Below are positions 45,980-56,984 of a DNA stretch of 64,000 nt, in pieces. Numbering within the stretch: position 1 is the first letter of the stretch; each line of letters begins with the position of its first letter. A program made the position numbers and the translations under genes. The notes below the pieces were generated by a model, which saw nothing but the letters and a program-made list of their open reading frames with translations, made no database searches and was not told the DNA's origin. Source of the DNA: Scytalidium lignicola (lineage: Eukaryota > Ascomycota > Leotiomycetes); the NCBI GenBank assembly GCA_002812745.2, contig NCSJ02000005.1, forward strand, positions 1 to 64,000, written 5' to 3'.

Positions 45980-47906
45980 ATGCCTTACGAAGTGCCACAA
46001 AACAAGGACCCTCTCCAGGGCACCAAGTATGACTTCCCCCGCGATCACGTCGGATTCGGTCGCCGTCCACCGAATCCAGAATGGCCCAATGCCGCAAAGA
46101 TAGCGGTTTCCTTCGTAATCAATTATGAAGAGGGGGCAGAACACACAATGCAAAATAGAGATGTACAGTCCGAGAATATGCTCTAGGAGTAGGCTCACAT
46201 TGCCCCTCGCGTTAAAAGCGAGAGAAAATGACAATTGAAAGGACAATCGGGGTCTTGCGCGGGATTCATACATACCCAACCTACGTTATTCAGTCTACCG
46301 CAAGAGACATTGCCTAGAATTAAATATCGCTGAGAAATAGTTGTACAAGTGCTATCAAACTCTTCCATCAGATCTCGTCCCTAATCTTGAAATGATTACC
46401 TTTCTGCTTAACCATGGGGCTGATCCGAATATGTTAGTTACTGATAGCTTGTAAAGCCATTCACAATCTAGCATGCTGCACTTGCCATTCTTTTATGCAA
46501 CTTTCTAATATCTAGCGATAATGAATAACAGAAGTAACTAAAAGTTTATAAAATCTTGTTAAAATATAAAATAAAACACTTTTTAAAGATAAAATTAAAA
46601 GCTTAGAAGAACATTAATATATTGTTAAATTATACTTTATTCTTTATTATTAATTAAGAATATTTTAAACTTTAAAATACTTTTCTTATACTTAATTAAT
46701 ACAATGTTTTTGTTTAAGATATATGTTATATTATACTTAATAGTTTTTAATAACAAGTAGTGTAATATTAAAATATTTTCANTATTATTTTTTATTTCCG
46801 TCTTTAAGCTTAAATTACTGCTTTTTTAACCTAAGCTATAAGTAAGCTAGCTTAAGCTAAGAGTGAGTATTCCCTTCGTATAGCCTGAGTACATGCTAAG
46901 TAAGCTTGAGCATGTATTAAAAAGCTATTTTAGTATCTGTAAGAGCTTATTTTAGTACTATTGAAGCCTGGTTATTTCTCTCCTCGTCTTGTCTCTTGGG
47001 GTGGGTCCTATTTTGGCTCCGACAAGGATCCCTCCGGAACCNTTTTTTAATGTAGAAAGCGACTACGACTATGGTTCGAGGCGTGGTGTCTAGAGATTAT
47101 TGAATATTCTCGAAGAGCATAGCTTTCCTTGCACGGTTTATGCTGTTGGAATGGCGTTAGAGAAGAACCCAAGTGTTGTGAAGGGGTTTATCGAAGGTGG
47201 ACATGAGATTGCATCACATGGAGACCGGTAGACAAGATATTAGAGGAGATTAAAGATTATCTGACTGGATCTCAGCTAGATTAATTACCACACAGTTGGC
47301 CCGGAGAGAGAGAAGGCCTGCATCCAACAGCAAATGGATTGTTTAAAGACGTTGACGGGAGAATATCCTGTTGGGTGGTACTATGGTCGCCTCTCTCCTT
47401 TCTCGAAAGCTCTTGTACATGAAGTCCATGAAGAGCTCCAAGCCCCACTTCTCTGTGAAGTAGATACCTATGCTGATGACCTGCCATACTAGATAAATGT
47501 GCCTGCAGAGATGGACTCCCCTTCACCCAAAGGCATGTTTATGATACCGTACAGGTTAGTCATTGAGTTTATCTTCATCCATTCTTATGGCTGACTTCGA
47601 TGATCAAGTTACGATTGTAACGACTTGAAATACTGCGCTCCCCATGGTTGCGGCTCCGCGGGCGCATTTACAGAGTATTTGAAGAATGCGTTTGATATGC
47701 TTTATAAGGAAGGTGAGAAAGGGAACCCGGGGATGATGACTGTTGCACTTCATTGTCGGATTAGTGGCAAGCCTGGCCGGGCAGCAGCTGTTCAAGATTT
47801 TATAGACTATATCTCCAAGAAGGAAGGAGTGTGGGTAGCAAGGCGGAAGGATATTGCGATACATTTCCGAAACAGGTTCCCTTACCGTAAGGGTAACCTA
47901 ATATAA
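45980..47906 (+). pseudogene. PuuE-like polysaccharide deacetylase/allantoinase relic
   Basis: From ATG 45980 the protein reads MPYEVPQNKD, then DHVGFGRRPPNPEWPNAAKI and VINYEEGAEHTMQN. After an interruption (about 46190-47040) it resumes with YDYGSRRGV, FPCTVYAVGMALE, GGHEIASHGDR, GWYYGRLSPFS and DTYADDLPY. Past a short intron (donor 47552, GTTAGT) it continues YDCNDLKY and HCRISGKPGRAAAVQDFIDY. This is the NodB-fold PuuE group (purine/ureide ring opening). Lesions: four Trp codons read TAG (46184-46186, 47091-47093, 47229-47231, 47490-47492), the insertion, and a deletion around 47230-47310. Confidence 0.82.
46190..47040. mobile_element. AT-rich insertion inside the deacetylase relic
   Basis: About 850 bp separate two halves of one reading frame. 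The middle (46530-46800) is strongly AT-rich and the right part repeats AAGCTNAAG/GCTTAAGC-type words (46840-46930). Ns lie at 46782 and 47042. Probably a decayed inserted element; some of the gene may also be lost. No terminal repeat or motif identified. Confidence 0.5.
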
Positions 47907-48337
47907 GGGTATAATCAAGTAATTCCTTCTCTTTTGCGATCGCATTCGGTTAGCAAGCTTGTTACACTTGGTCAGGCACTAATTACCCTCGGCTCAGCTA
48001 GCTTACTTGAACAACCTGAGTATTGCCCGGAGCACTTTGAACAACTTTTTGAGTATTTTAAACAATTTATTATATGATTTCGCTTTCTATTTCTTAATTA
48101 ATCACATTTAGTCTAATTAATGATTTTTTATCACACTCGATAAGTCTTATCGGACTTGTCTCTATCGCTTGTCGGATTCATGGGTACTGAATTTAGGCTA
48201 TGAGTTTGAGGGTGATAACCTCAAGAACTTTGATTCCACAAATATACCACAATTTGCAATGTAGAAGAATACAGACGTTGCAATGGTATTTTAATTACAG
48301 TTATGAACAAGTAGTTACGGTTCACATATTAGCCATT
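47907..48337. other. intergenic region
   Basis: Downstream of the deacetylase relic, ending at the solo LTR. Nothing recognised. Confidence 0.5.
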
Positions 48338-48550
48338 TGTTAAAAGGTTATGGCTTTCTGTAGCAATGTGCGAACATACAATTGAGTTGAATTAAACTGT
48401 TAAACTAACTACTGTATAGTGGGCAAGTATGGCCATATATATAGCTCTCCCAGAGCTCCATTAACCAACTCTAATTACCAGTATTCAGCCTTGTACAGCT
48501 GAATACGCCTTGTAGAGCTAAACCCCCTGTACAAGGCTGAATCTTCAACA
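48338..48550. repeat. solo LTR with 5-bp target duplication
   Basis: 213 bp from TGTTAAAAGG to CTTCAACA, flanked by CCATT on both sides (48333-48337 and 48551-48555), the hallmark of LTR-element integration. Internally it has GGCAAGTATGGCCATATATA, also found in a relative at 52646-52777, and a perfect 16-bp inverted repeat (48483-48498 with 48527-48542). No internal coding region adjoins, so it is a solo LTR left by recombination. Confidence 0.75.
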
Positions 48551-48784
48551 CCATTGAAAAGTTCCATCTCTCTATAAATACATGGTGAATATAGGAACCT
48601 TACACGTGGGCTCTAAAGTATAGCTGTGGATATGGTAAATTTACTGATAAAGGAGCATATCACATTCCATCGAATAATTCAACAGAGTGTATTGAGATCT
48701 ATTATATCAGGAGAAAATTTATCGAAAAACTAGAAAAAATAAAGAATCTAAGATTGGTGAATGACTAAAACATATATATTTCTC

Positions 48785-50448
48785 TCAGAGATAATCAATA
48801 CTCACACTAACTTCGTCTTTCCGTAGGTCGATGAGTATGATACTTATTCTCTCGTCCTCAGATTGTTTGGGTGTATCATAATCCATATCTGTATGGAACT
48901 CGTGGACCTCGTCGTTATGATCCATACTATCCAATTTGAAAAACCCAAACGACAGACCACATATACACATTTGAGCAATGCAGCTTACATTATCTTCTCT
49001 TGTTAAATCCTCCATGATCCCGTCTAGCCTCAGAAATGCCCTATGAAAATGCCGTTCTGCTAGAGTTAATGGGTCAATATGCTTATACATTGCCTCGGCC
49101 GTCTGATATGGCGTGACCTCGCTGAACCGATTGCGAAATGGTGTTTTAATTTTATTCATTAATTCGAATAGCGGTCGTCCGCAGAACTCCGTTTCACGGA
49201 CGTTGCCATCGACATTGCCACTCGCAACAGAGGTCGAGTTATAGTAGTCTAGTTCCATCATTGAAACCAAAAGCTTCAGAGAGCTAGGCACGAATTCGAA
49301 GCCTTTTTGTTCATAAACAGTTCCCAGATTTAGCAACTTGTTTTCTCTCTCTTGCTATCTGACATTGTCGAACTTCGTGCATGTTATTTTCGCCGCTGTT
49401 AGTAATAAGACTAACTCATGGTAGAGTTGTGATGTATGATTCCTTAAATTTTCCAAAAATGCAAAATGGGAGCTGTATTTAGGGCTCTCTCTCTGGACTC
49501 TGGGTGGTGATAATGGAATAGGAAACAGTTTTGGTAAAGCTCGTTCGAGGACGGAGAAAGCCTCACCACTTGACGGACTAAACGACTGAGCATTGTCATA
49601 TGTCTCTGGATTCTTGAATATTGAGCACAGAACTGAGTCTGGAGCCTCGTGGGTGTGAAGTGGTGAGGATATTTGTCGGGCTATGGGAGTAGATCCATAC
49701 AAAGTAGTGGATAATCTGAAAGGAAAAGTGCTTTCGTAGATCTCTGGCGATTCTATAAGATGACACAGACTGTCTTGTTCGATTGGAGGAAAGCTAGGGT
49801 ATCGTATCGTGACAAAGTCATTTTCCTTATATAGTAATTTGGATAAAGGATTACTGTTCAGTGTCGGATCACACGCATCTAAAGGGGGTGAATGGGATTT
49901 ATCTGACGGAGTATAGCATTCAAAATCTACCGGAGAATCTACATATCATAAGTTACTGCTATCTCTCAACTTATGAATATCACTTACCAGCTATTGAGGC
50001 CTCTTGAAGGAGCTCCAGGTCCCGGATCTCTTTCCTCTTGACATATCGACGAATCTTCTGACCACCAACTTCCCTGCCTCTCACACGAAAAGAGCTGGGT
50101 TTACCAGCCACCATTTTTCGCTCTAATTGGATTTGCGCCATTCGCATCATCTCCTCTCCCTTTACGTTTTTGTCTAGGCCCCATTTTTTTATTCTTCTCT
50201 TATACTGTCGTTCACTATACTAGTTGTAAGCAGATCAATCGAACTGCCTGTAAGGAAAGAACTTCACACCTTGCAGAAAAGCCATGATTGTGCTCCATAA
50301 TTTCCATCGAGCGCTTCAGAGTATTGGTCTGGTAGAGTGATTTAAAATTACTCTTCTGTGCTTCCCATTCTTCATCTGAGATGACACGAGTGTTTCTTTT
50401 CCGGCGAAGTGCTGGTGGAAATGATGTGGAAATTGGGTCTTCATCCAT
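48785..50448 (-). pseudogene. Clr5-domain protein with one in-frame stop
   Basis: Exons 50448-50270, 50214-49988 and 49938-48785 join in phase (introns 55 and 49 bp). The N-terminus carries a Clr5 domain: SDEEWEAQKSNFKSLYQTNT, LKRSMEIMEHNHGFSAS and ERQYKRRIKKWGLDKN. A basic stretch RYVKRKEIRDLELL follows, then a long Ser/Pro-rich and a helical region, 519 codons in all. Codon 330 (49355-49357) is TAG; the same frame continues open for 189 codons and looks coding. CAG to TAG would explain it. The truncated 329-aa product would still have the DNA-binding-like domain. Function unknown; Clr5 proteins are putative fungal regulators. Confidence 0.75.
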
Positions 50449-51828
50449 TGTGATGTACTTGAAAGGACACGAGACAGAGTAATTGAAGATGTAAGAGTTA
50501 GCTGTTTTGATTTGGCAATTTATTAGTTAACCTGTAATCATCTCCTTTTCCTTCATAAGTACCAAAGCCGCTTTATCGTGAATGCGTAAGCTGTCACGGT
50601 TGTGTTCTATGTATTCGGGCTAGAGACCAATGGCAATCGCGAATGCAAAAGTACCAGTGCCGCCTTAACATATTTGCGTACCACAACACGGTTCGATTTA
50701 GTTAGGGAAAATTCTTGTTCCGAGCGTATTGCAGGCATGTACAGTACGCGAAGCCATTTGCCCTGTGAACAAGTAAATTACCTAATAACTTCAACTTCAG
50801 TATTTTCACCCAAAATTCTTGAAATGTTCCTATAGACTTGTGGTGAAATAACTTGGCGATTTAAGGTTTAAAGAGTACAGAATTCCCTCTTTAATAGAAA
50901 CAACCATCCACAATATTAATCCATAGGAGAATAAAATCTAAAATCTAAATAATAGCGCAAATGAAAATTAAAGAATTCTAAAGCTTATAATTTTACGAGA
51001 GTATGATAGCAGGTAAGAAGAATTTATAAGGTAATCTTTGTCATTTCAAACTCGATGTCAGTAATCCAGGGAGTCTTGAATTGTTAACGAACCCAGCATT
51101 GAGACCCCATCTTTAGTAACTTCTTGACCATTCCATTGTTAAATAGGAACTAGCGACTCCACCTCACCAATATCTAGACAATTATCCCATGGATCCTTAC
51201 CGGGCTACCTTGAAGAACTAAAATATATTCGATCTAAAGGAAAGAGGGGATGGTAGGAATCATGCTTCAGACTTTATTACCAATATACAGCGGGGAAAGA
51301 TTAAAGATCATTTCCGGATTTCCTACCTTGTACAAGTATAGTCTAGATCACGTGACTAGTATTATGTGATGGACCCGGGGACTCTAGGGTCCAGGGGGTC
51401 CAAATCGTATTTCATAGTTTATATAAACTGAGCAATGAATATTAAATAAGAGCTTGGTACTTAACTCAATTGATATTTAGCATACCTAAACTTCATAGTA
51501 ACTATTCTACGATTACGCTTGCACTTCTATTACCTTTTACCTTGCTTACTGTAAAGTACCTTCGTAAACGGAACACGACAACCCTGGTAGGAACGTTATA
51601 CTTTAAGCACCTTCTATTTAATGCTAAATGCTCAGCTTATATAGACTATGAAATACGATTTTNAAAAAAAAGAACAAAATTTTTATTGTTGAAATATTTT
51701 ACAACAAGAACATTACAAAACATTATACAAAATAGTGAAGTGAGATATATTGTGATAGAACCTATAGAGAAATTATATAAATTGTTCTAATAATTGAACT
51801 TCTGATTACCTCTGTTAACGCAGGACAT
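50449..51828. other. intergenic region with gypsy LTR-like sequence
   Basis: No gene supported. From about 51300 it turns into LTR-like sequence. Confidence 0.45.
51340..51600 (+). repeat. gypsy LTR-like fragment
   Basis: CACGTGACTAGTATTATGTG is followed by GGACCCGGGGACTCTAGGGTCC and AGGGGGTCC, then TATATAAACTGAGC and an R/U5-like end. The same order (CACGTGAT, GGGACC-type block, ATATAA) occurs at 54320-54420 and, degenerated, at 3043-3394. Ends not defined. Confidence 0.5.
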
Positions 51829-52625
51829 ATGATATTTTACCATGACAATGTATGTGTCGGATCTTGCGGTAACAGCGGAGGGTCATATACCTGGTCGTCG
51901 GATGCGAGTATTAGATGTATCGCTACACCATCTTGGTATACACAATCAATCGGAGTCACTGTCTCTGAATACCCAGATTGCACTGCTAGTTACTATGCTG
52001 ATAGTGGATGCTAGAACTATCTTGGTTAACCTAAAGACGCATGTGGACACCAACGTGTTGGCAGAATGCACCACAGCCAGGATCTATGAAATGGGAATGC
52101 TCGAGCCCGCCGATTGCAAAACGGAACAGCACAGTAGGCCAGGTCTCGGATATAGATGAGAAAACATTGACCAAAAGAAGGTGTGATGAAGTTATGGTGC
52201 CAGGTATGGTATTTGGCAGTGCAACAAGGACAGTACAAGGGCATGGCGATGGCGGTCTACGTTTTGAAATAGGAAATGTTGAATCATTCAACCCAGATGG
52301 CACGATAACTGGACTCGGAGCTTATGAAGCGCGGGACTTCACTGCACAAGATATGAACAACGGTCGTTATCATACAAGCTACTTGTTCACTATTGAGTTT
52401 ACAACGCGAAGCGGAAGGCTAGCATCGATTACAATAATCGCAGATGAAAGTGTACAGACACTAGTACGAAGCGTCGGAGCACCAGCATTGGAAGCAGCTA
52501 TAACAGCAGCAATGCTTGCAATGTCGGCATACTACCACGCATCGCTCATATTCCGAATCAGTCGTGTCAATAGCGATAGTACCGTAACCTACGTGGGATC
52601 GTTCTGTATTGAGTTCCCCAACTAA
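51829..52625 (+). pseudogene. relic of an unknown Cys-containing, possibly secreted protein
   Basis: The first frame (51829-52014) has an ordered Cys/Gly/Ser stretch (DNVCVGSCGNSGGSYTWSSD, then IRCIATPSWYTQSIG and PDCTASYYADSGC), then a run of TAG/TAA/TGA codons. A second frame, 52041-52625, is open for 194 codons (GHGDGGLRFEIGNVESFNPD, YHTSYLFTIEFTTRSG, ALEAAITAAMLAMSAYYH). No family is recognised for either. A splice-acceptor-like CTGTTAACGCAG precedes 51824, but LTR-like sequence lies upstream, so a 5' exon is lost or unseen. Possibly one broken gene, possibly two. Confidence 0.4.
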
Positions 52626-52645
52626 GAATTTCGTAAAATGATGGA

Positions 52646-52777
52646 TGTTAGAAGGTTATGGTATCATCGATTGTATTAGGCCCATGAAAGACAATTAAAT
52701 TGAACTACTGAATCAACTACAATATAGTGGGCAAGTACGGCCATATATATAGGCCGCTATACTTGCACCTGTCAACA
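52646..52777. repeat. LTR relic related to the solo LTR at 48338
   Basis: Starts TGTTAGAAGGTTATGG and contains GTGGGCAAGTACGGCCATAT followed by ATATAGG, matching 48338-48440 with substitutions. It probably ends GTCAACA. Flanks do not show a target duplication. Confidence 0.5.
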
Positions 52778-52783
52778 ATTGTA

Positions 52784-53260
52784 ATTTAGGAAATACGCTG
52801 TTCTTACCCCTTTCAACGAAGCAGACTTGCAGGACGCCTATTACAGAGGACTTAAGGAAGAAGTCAAGGATGAGATTTCCAAGATGGAGGAACGACCAAA
52901 GACCCTAAGCGACTTGATAACCAAGGCTGTGCAGTTCGACAACCGGAATTTCGAAAGGAAATTGGAAAAGAAAGATCTTAAAAGTTATTCTGACAAATCA
53001 AGAACCAAGAAGACCACGACCACCGAGAAAGACCCCGACGCAATGGATGTGGATGCAGTCTCCAAGGTTAACGAACAGAAGAAGAGAGGTAATAAGAATC
53101 ACAGGAAACTGTCAACTGAAAAAAAATACGAGGAATATAAAGAGAAGAAGGTATGTTTTCAAAGTGGATTACCTGGACAAGCAGAATAATCGCACAAAGA
53201 AAATAAGGACAATAAGGACGCTAAGTCCGTATGGTTTAGTCTCCGACTACATCTGAGATG
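52784..53260 (+). pseudogene. Ty3/gypsy Gag fragment
   Basis: Frame QDAYYRGLKEEVKDEISKME, RPKTLSDLITKAVQFDNR, a Lys-rich linker with DPDAMDVDAVSK, then KKVCFQSGLPGQAE-SHK. This is a gypsy Gag C-terminus whose zinc knuckle (CX2CX4HX4C) has lost its second Cys (CFQS) and its His. A stop follows in the knuckle. The fragment starts right after the LTR relic at 52646-52777. Confidence 0.7.
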
Positions 53261-54156
53261 GAATGGGAAGCGGAAGGATCCGAAGCTATCAATCGGCGAG
53301 CCAAAAGAGAACGTCAACGGGAAGATCGTGTCACTGCTGAGGGATTCCTGTATGACAGTGAAAGCACGATTCCACCCTCGCCACATAAATAGGAATCCAA
53401 GAAAAAGGACAGCACCTCTTCAGAAGAGAATGAAGATGCCCAGCCCCTTGAACACAACAATTTTCCCACGAAAGAATATTTCGACACACTGGAGGAACCC
53501 GATTTTGAGTAAACCGTCCCGATGGTAGGAACTGCCGATGCTCGCCCCTGGTCCCGTCATCAGGAGGGATTGGATGAAGCAAAGAAGGCGTTTTGCCGTC
53601 CACGTCACTCTCGAGACTGGGACACCATGATTTCCGAGTTCGGTACACAAACCTTTGAAGCGTGTTGGTACGAGTCGTGAAGACTTCAGGTGGGAGAAAT
53701 TATGATCCTGTTAAGAAAACAATATGTCCCAAAGTTAGGATTCCTTCCCTCCTGGAAGATGGTCGAACGAGGCCTTTTTGGAACCAGCCCGCGCAAGGGA
53801 ACGACCCAGGAACTTCATGGTAATTAGGCGCCATCGTCAGAGTAACAATGCCTAACTTCCAGAAGATGGCTGCAAGCAAGGTGGAACTATGAAATCCAAA
53901 GGAAATCAAACTGGATATGAAGGCGTACCCGCCCACGACACGAGTAGACTATTGGGTCGTGTACTACGAAGATGATGAAAATACCCACAGGATAAGAAGG
54001 AAGAATCCCAGGGAACCTGAATTCTTTACATAAATATTATTATAATAAAAGTATATATATAACTTTTGTAATTCCTTGATTGTAATTTTATTAAATGTAT
54101 TTAGAGTATACGATAGGACGGTTACCAAGGACAGTGAAATGGAACCACTAGTACTA
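53260..54156 (+). mobile_element. retroelement debris between Gag and LTR
   Basis: Short disconnected frames, some with Pol-like composition near 53880-54030 (EMKAYPPTTRVDYWVVYYED). Too degraded to place. Lies between a gypsy Gag fragment and an LTR, so is probably the internal remnant of that element. Confidence 0.4.
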
Positions 54157-54562
54157 TGTGACGACACGTACTAGAGATTGGAAAGTACTAATCCAACATT
54201 GGTACTAGGAATACGATAGCACTTGCGATCGGACAGTACAAGTTGATGGGTCGTACTATACAAGTGTTAGTACGAACCCTGGGATAGTACCAGCGAGGTA
54301 TTAGTACTACCAAAGTCCGTATCACGTGATGACCCTGGGGACCTTAGGATCCACAGGTCCAACGACCTAAGAATTGGATATATAAGTAGATAGTTTACCT
54401 TAGATAGGAGCCTCGTGCTCAACTCAATATTTGCAAGTGAGACCTATACTTGGTATCGTTACGAAGTGATTACATTTATTACTTTCCGTATGTCCTAACC
54501 CTTTCGACCTGCGTAGAAGTATACCCGTACTTGTGTCCAGGCAGCGACCCAGGATCGTGACA
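54157..54562 (+). repeat. gypsy LTR
   Basis: Begins TGTGACGACACG and ends GGATCGTGACA. Contains the AGTAC-rich U3-like part (several TAGTAC repeats), CACGTGATGACCCTGGGGACC, a TATA-like GGATATATAAG and an initiator region CTCGTGCTCAACTC. Same architecture as the fragment at 51340. No target duplication verified. Confidence 0.55.
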
Positions 54563-56984
54563 GAGCCCTGACATTATGATTTATGAAAAAAATATAACGA
54601 TATATTTAGTTAGNTTTTTTTATTATTGTTAACAATATATTATAAACTACCCTAATTATTCAGTTTTTAAATAGCAGTAATTATACTATAAAATCTTATA
54701 AAATGGAGTTTTGTATATATTTTTAGAAAGTCCTAATAACATTTACAAATTTAACTTTGGCATGAGCCTTTAAGAGAACACAACGAGCGCCTCACAGACT
54801 CGATTGCGACGTATAGGGCGCCAAAATAAGACTTGTACTATGGTGGGCGGCTGGTTCAGGCTTCGCCCGACTCCAATTCTGGCTCCGCCTGTGCTCACTT
54901 AGGCTGCTCGGGATCTGCTCGGGATTGCTCGGATTTGCTCAGGTTAAAGCGGCTATTGCTCATCTCTGGGGACTAAAACGGAACTAGCACGAGAACAAAT
55001 TACTATAGAATTTAGCGGTATTAATCGTATATAGAGGAGATATATAGATCAGCGTTTATGAATATGGGCTGCTCATCTCCAAATATCTTAACACAGCCTG
55101 AGTTTGACATCTTCAATTTTTGGATCCCCCAGATTTCAATTACATCACTAAACAGTCAACGTGACCAGTCAATGATTGAAGGGCGATAGTCCAGTGTAAT
55201 GCTAAGACGCAAAGTACGTAAGTGCTTCGACTCTCACCTGGAGTTTTCATGTTTTAGTAAACCGCCTTTAAATTCTGGATAAGGTAATACCTTATTTTTC
55301 AAACCTATTTGCCAACCGCTCGTTAAGGACTCTATATGATCTTTGTACCGTTTTTGGAAAATAGGACATCTTTAATCCTGAAATCATAGCACGATCTCTC
55401 TTCAGGCTCAGCCTACTTGAAACCTCCCAAGTCTAAAGTAATAATTACGGCATTGAGGTAATGAAAATTATCCAACTCCGAATCCACTGGGGAAATGCCA
55501 TGTTCTAATATTACTCAATAAACTTTCTCTTCTTTCTCTTTTAACTCTCTTGATCCAGTTTCAAATTGTTGTCATTGAGACGTATACCGCCAACATCTAA
55601 GAGAATTAAGGTGAGGATTTTTATTGTATTTTACATATCCATAGGAGACCCCTAGCTTAAGCTCTTTCCAAAGCCTTAAACTTTTGATAATATACTTAGT
55701 ATCGAACTCCCCCAACCCCTCTTTTCGGGTCTTAAATATAATTGTATGCGGTAGATGGTAATCTGGGGAAATAATGTTTGACCTATTCCGGATTGCGGCA
55801 AACGAGCCAGCTTGTGAGGTTGCTTATCATCTTGCAGTGAAGATCTAATTAAGTGGAGGACAAGTTGGTTTGCTTCCTTAATGTGTGCAGGATGTGATCT
55901 CTAAACTCAAATTAGGAAGATTAATCAGCTGAAGCGTCAAAATGCTGTACATAATAAGGTATACTAGTGTTTTTTTTAATATTAAAGTTATCAAGGTTCA
56001 ATTCATTAAACTGAGCAATCAGCTTTTTAATTGTCTTAACGATTCATCAGTTTTATAATAGTTAAAATTACCTTAAGTTATAGACAAAGTNAAAAAGTGC
56101 ATCGCTAATTAATATGACAATTTATTCTAAATTGTACTGTGAGTGCATGGAGTGTACAACTTGTAACCCCTCTCATAACGTATTTCCCGGCCTAACGGCG
56201 CACTAAAATTTACTGCAAAATTGAACAAAACCACCCCTTAGCAAACTCAACAACCACGTTGTTTTATGTTAAATAAGATTTCAAATATATTATTCACTTA
56301 ATAATTATTAAATATCTGTACTTTTTAACTATTATAACTTTTTATTTAAGTTATAATAACAAATTTGCCTTATTTTTAAGGTAATTAATGATCTACAACT
56401 ATATAACCTGATCTAGAAGATTTAGGCTTAAACACCAGATACCACCTGTTTATTTACCACAGTAATTTGTAACCAATCTTAGGACACAAAGCTCTTCTGC
56501 ATTTAGTTTAAGTGTTAAAAGTGAAATCATATTAAGGCAACTTAAAAAATAAGTAAAAGATGAAATCCTCTAACTTCAATTTAGTAAAAGTTTATTATAA
56601 ATNAAAAATCGAAAATTAATTTATAATTTCAATTAAAATATCTACCGAGGATAAATAGATGGAAGAATTATTTCCCAAACCCCACACCAAATGATTTATG
56701 CAAAATATAGTTCTTTGAGTCAACTGACCTTTACGGGTCACGTTTATTTACCTTAGTGGTTCTCACCACCCTGGATATGTATATACTAATCCACTTCGCC
56801 TACTATGGCATTCCGGCCCTAACTTCCTATACAGCCTATTCAGAGGTGATAGAGGCTCGAACAAAAGCTAGTGACAGCACCATAGTTCTCACGATCAATA
56901 CCCAGCCGGTAGGCAATAGTAGTATTGCTACCTATTCGTATATTGGTCTTTATAGGTTCACCATCGCGTGTAGTGTCACTACCT
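54563..56984. other. AT-rich intergenic region
   Basis: 2.4 kb with no supported gene; Ns at about 54614, 56091 and 56603 sit beside homopolymers. It includes a pogo-type terminal repeat at 56178-56203 and the upstream region of the endoglucanase gene. Confidence 0.5.
56178..56203 (+). repeat. second copy of the pogo-type terminal repeat
   Basis: ACGTATTTCCCGGCCTAACG then GCGCAC, preceded by TA (56176-56177). It matches the minus-strand end at 4731-4700 including the flanking TA. No transposase is recognisable beside it, so it is a decayed or internally deleted relative. Confidence 0.55.

Noticed and set aside
55196..55260. tRNA-like segment with A-box and B-box resemblance
   Set aside because: No acceptor or anticodon stems can be formed; the resemblance is weak and within AT-rich debris.
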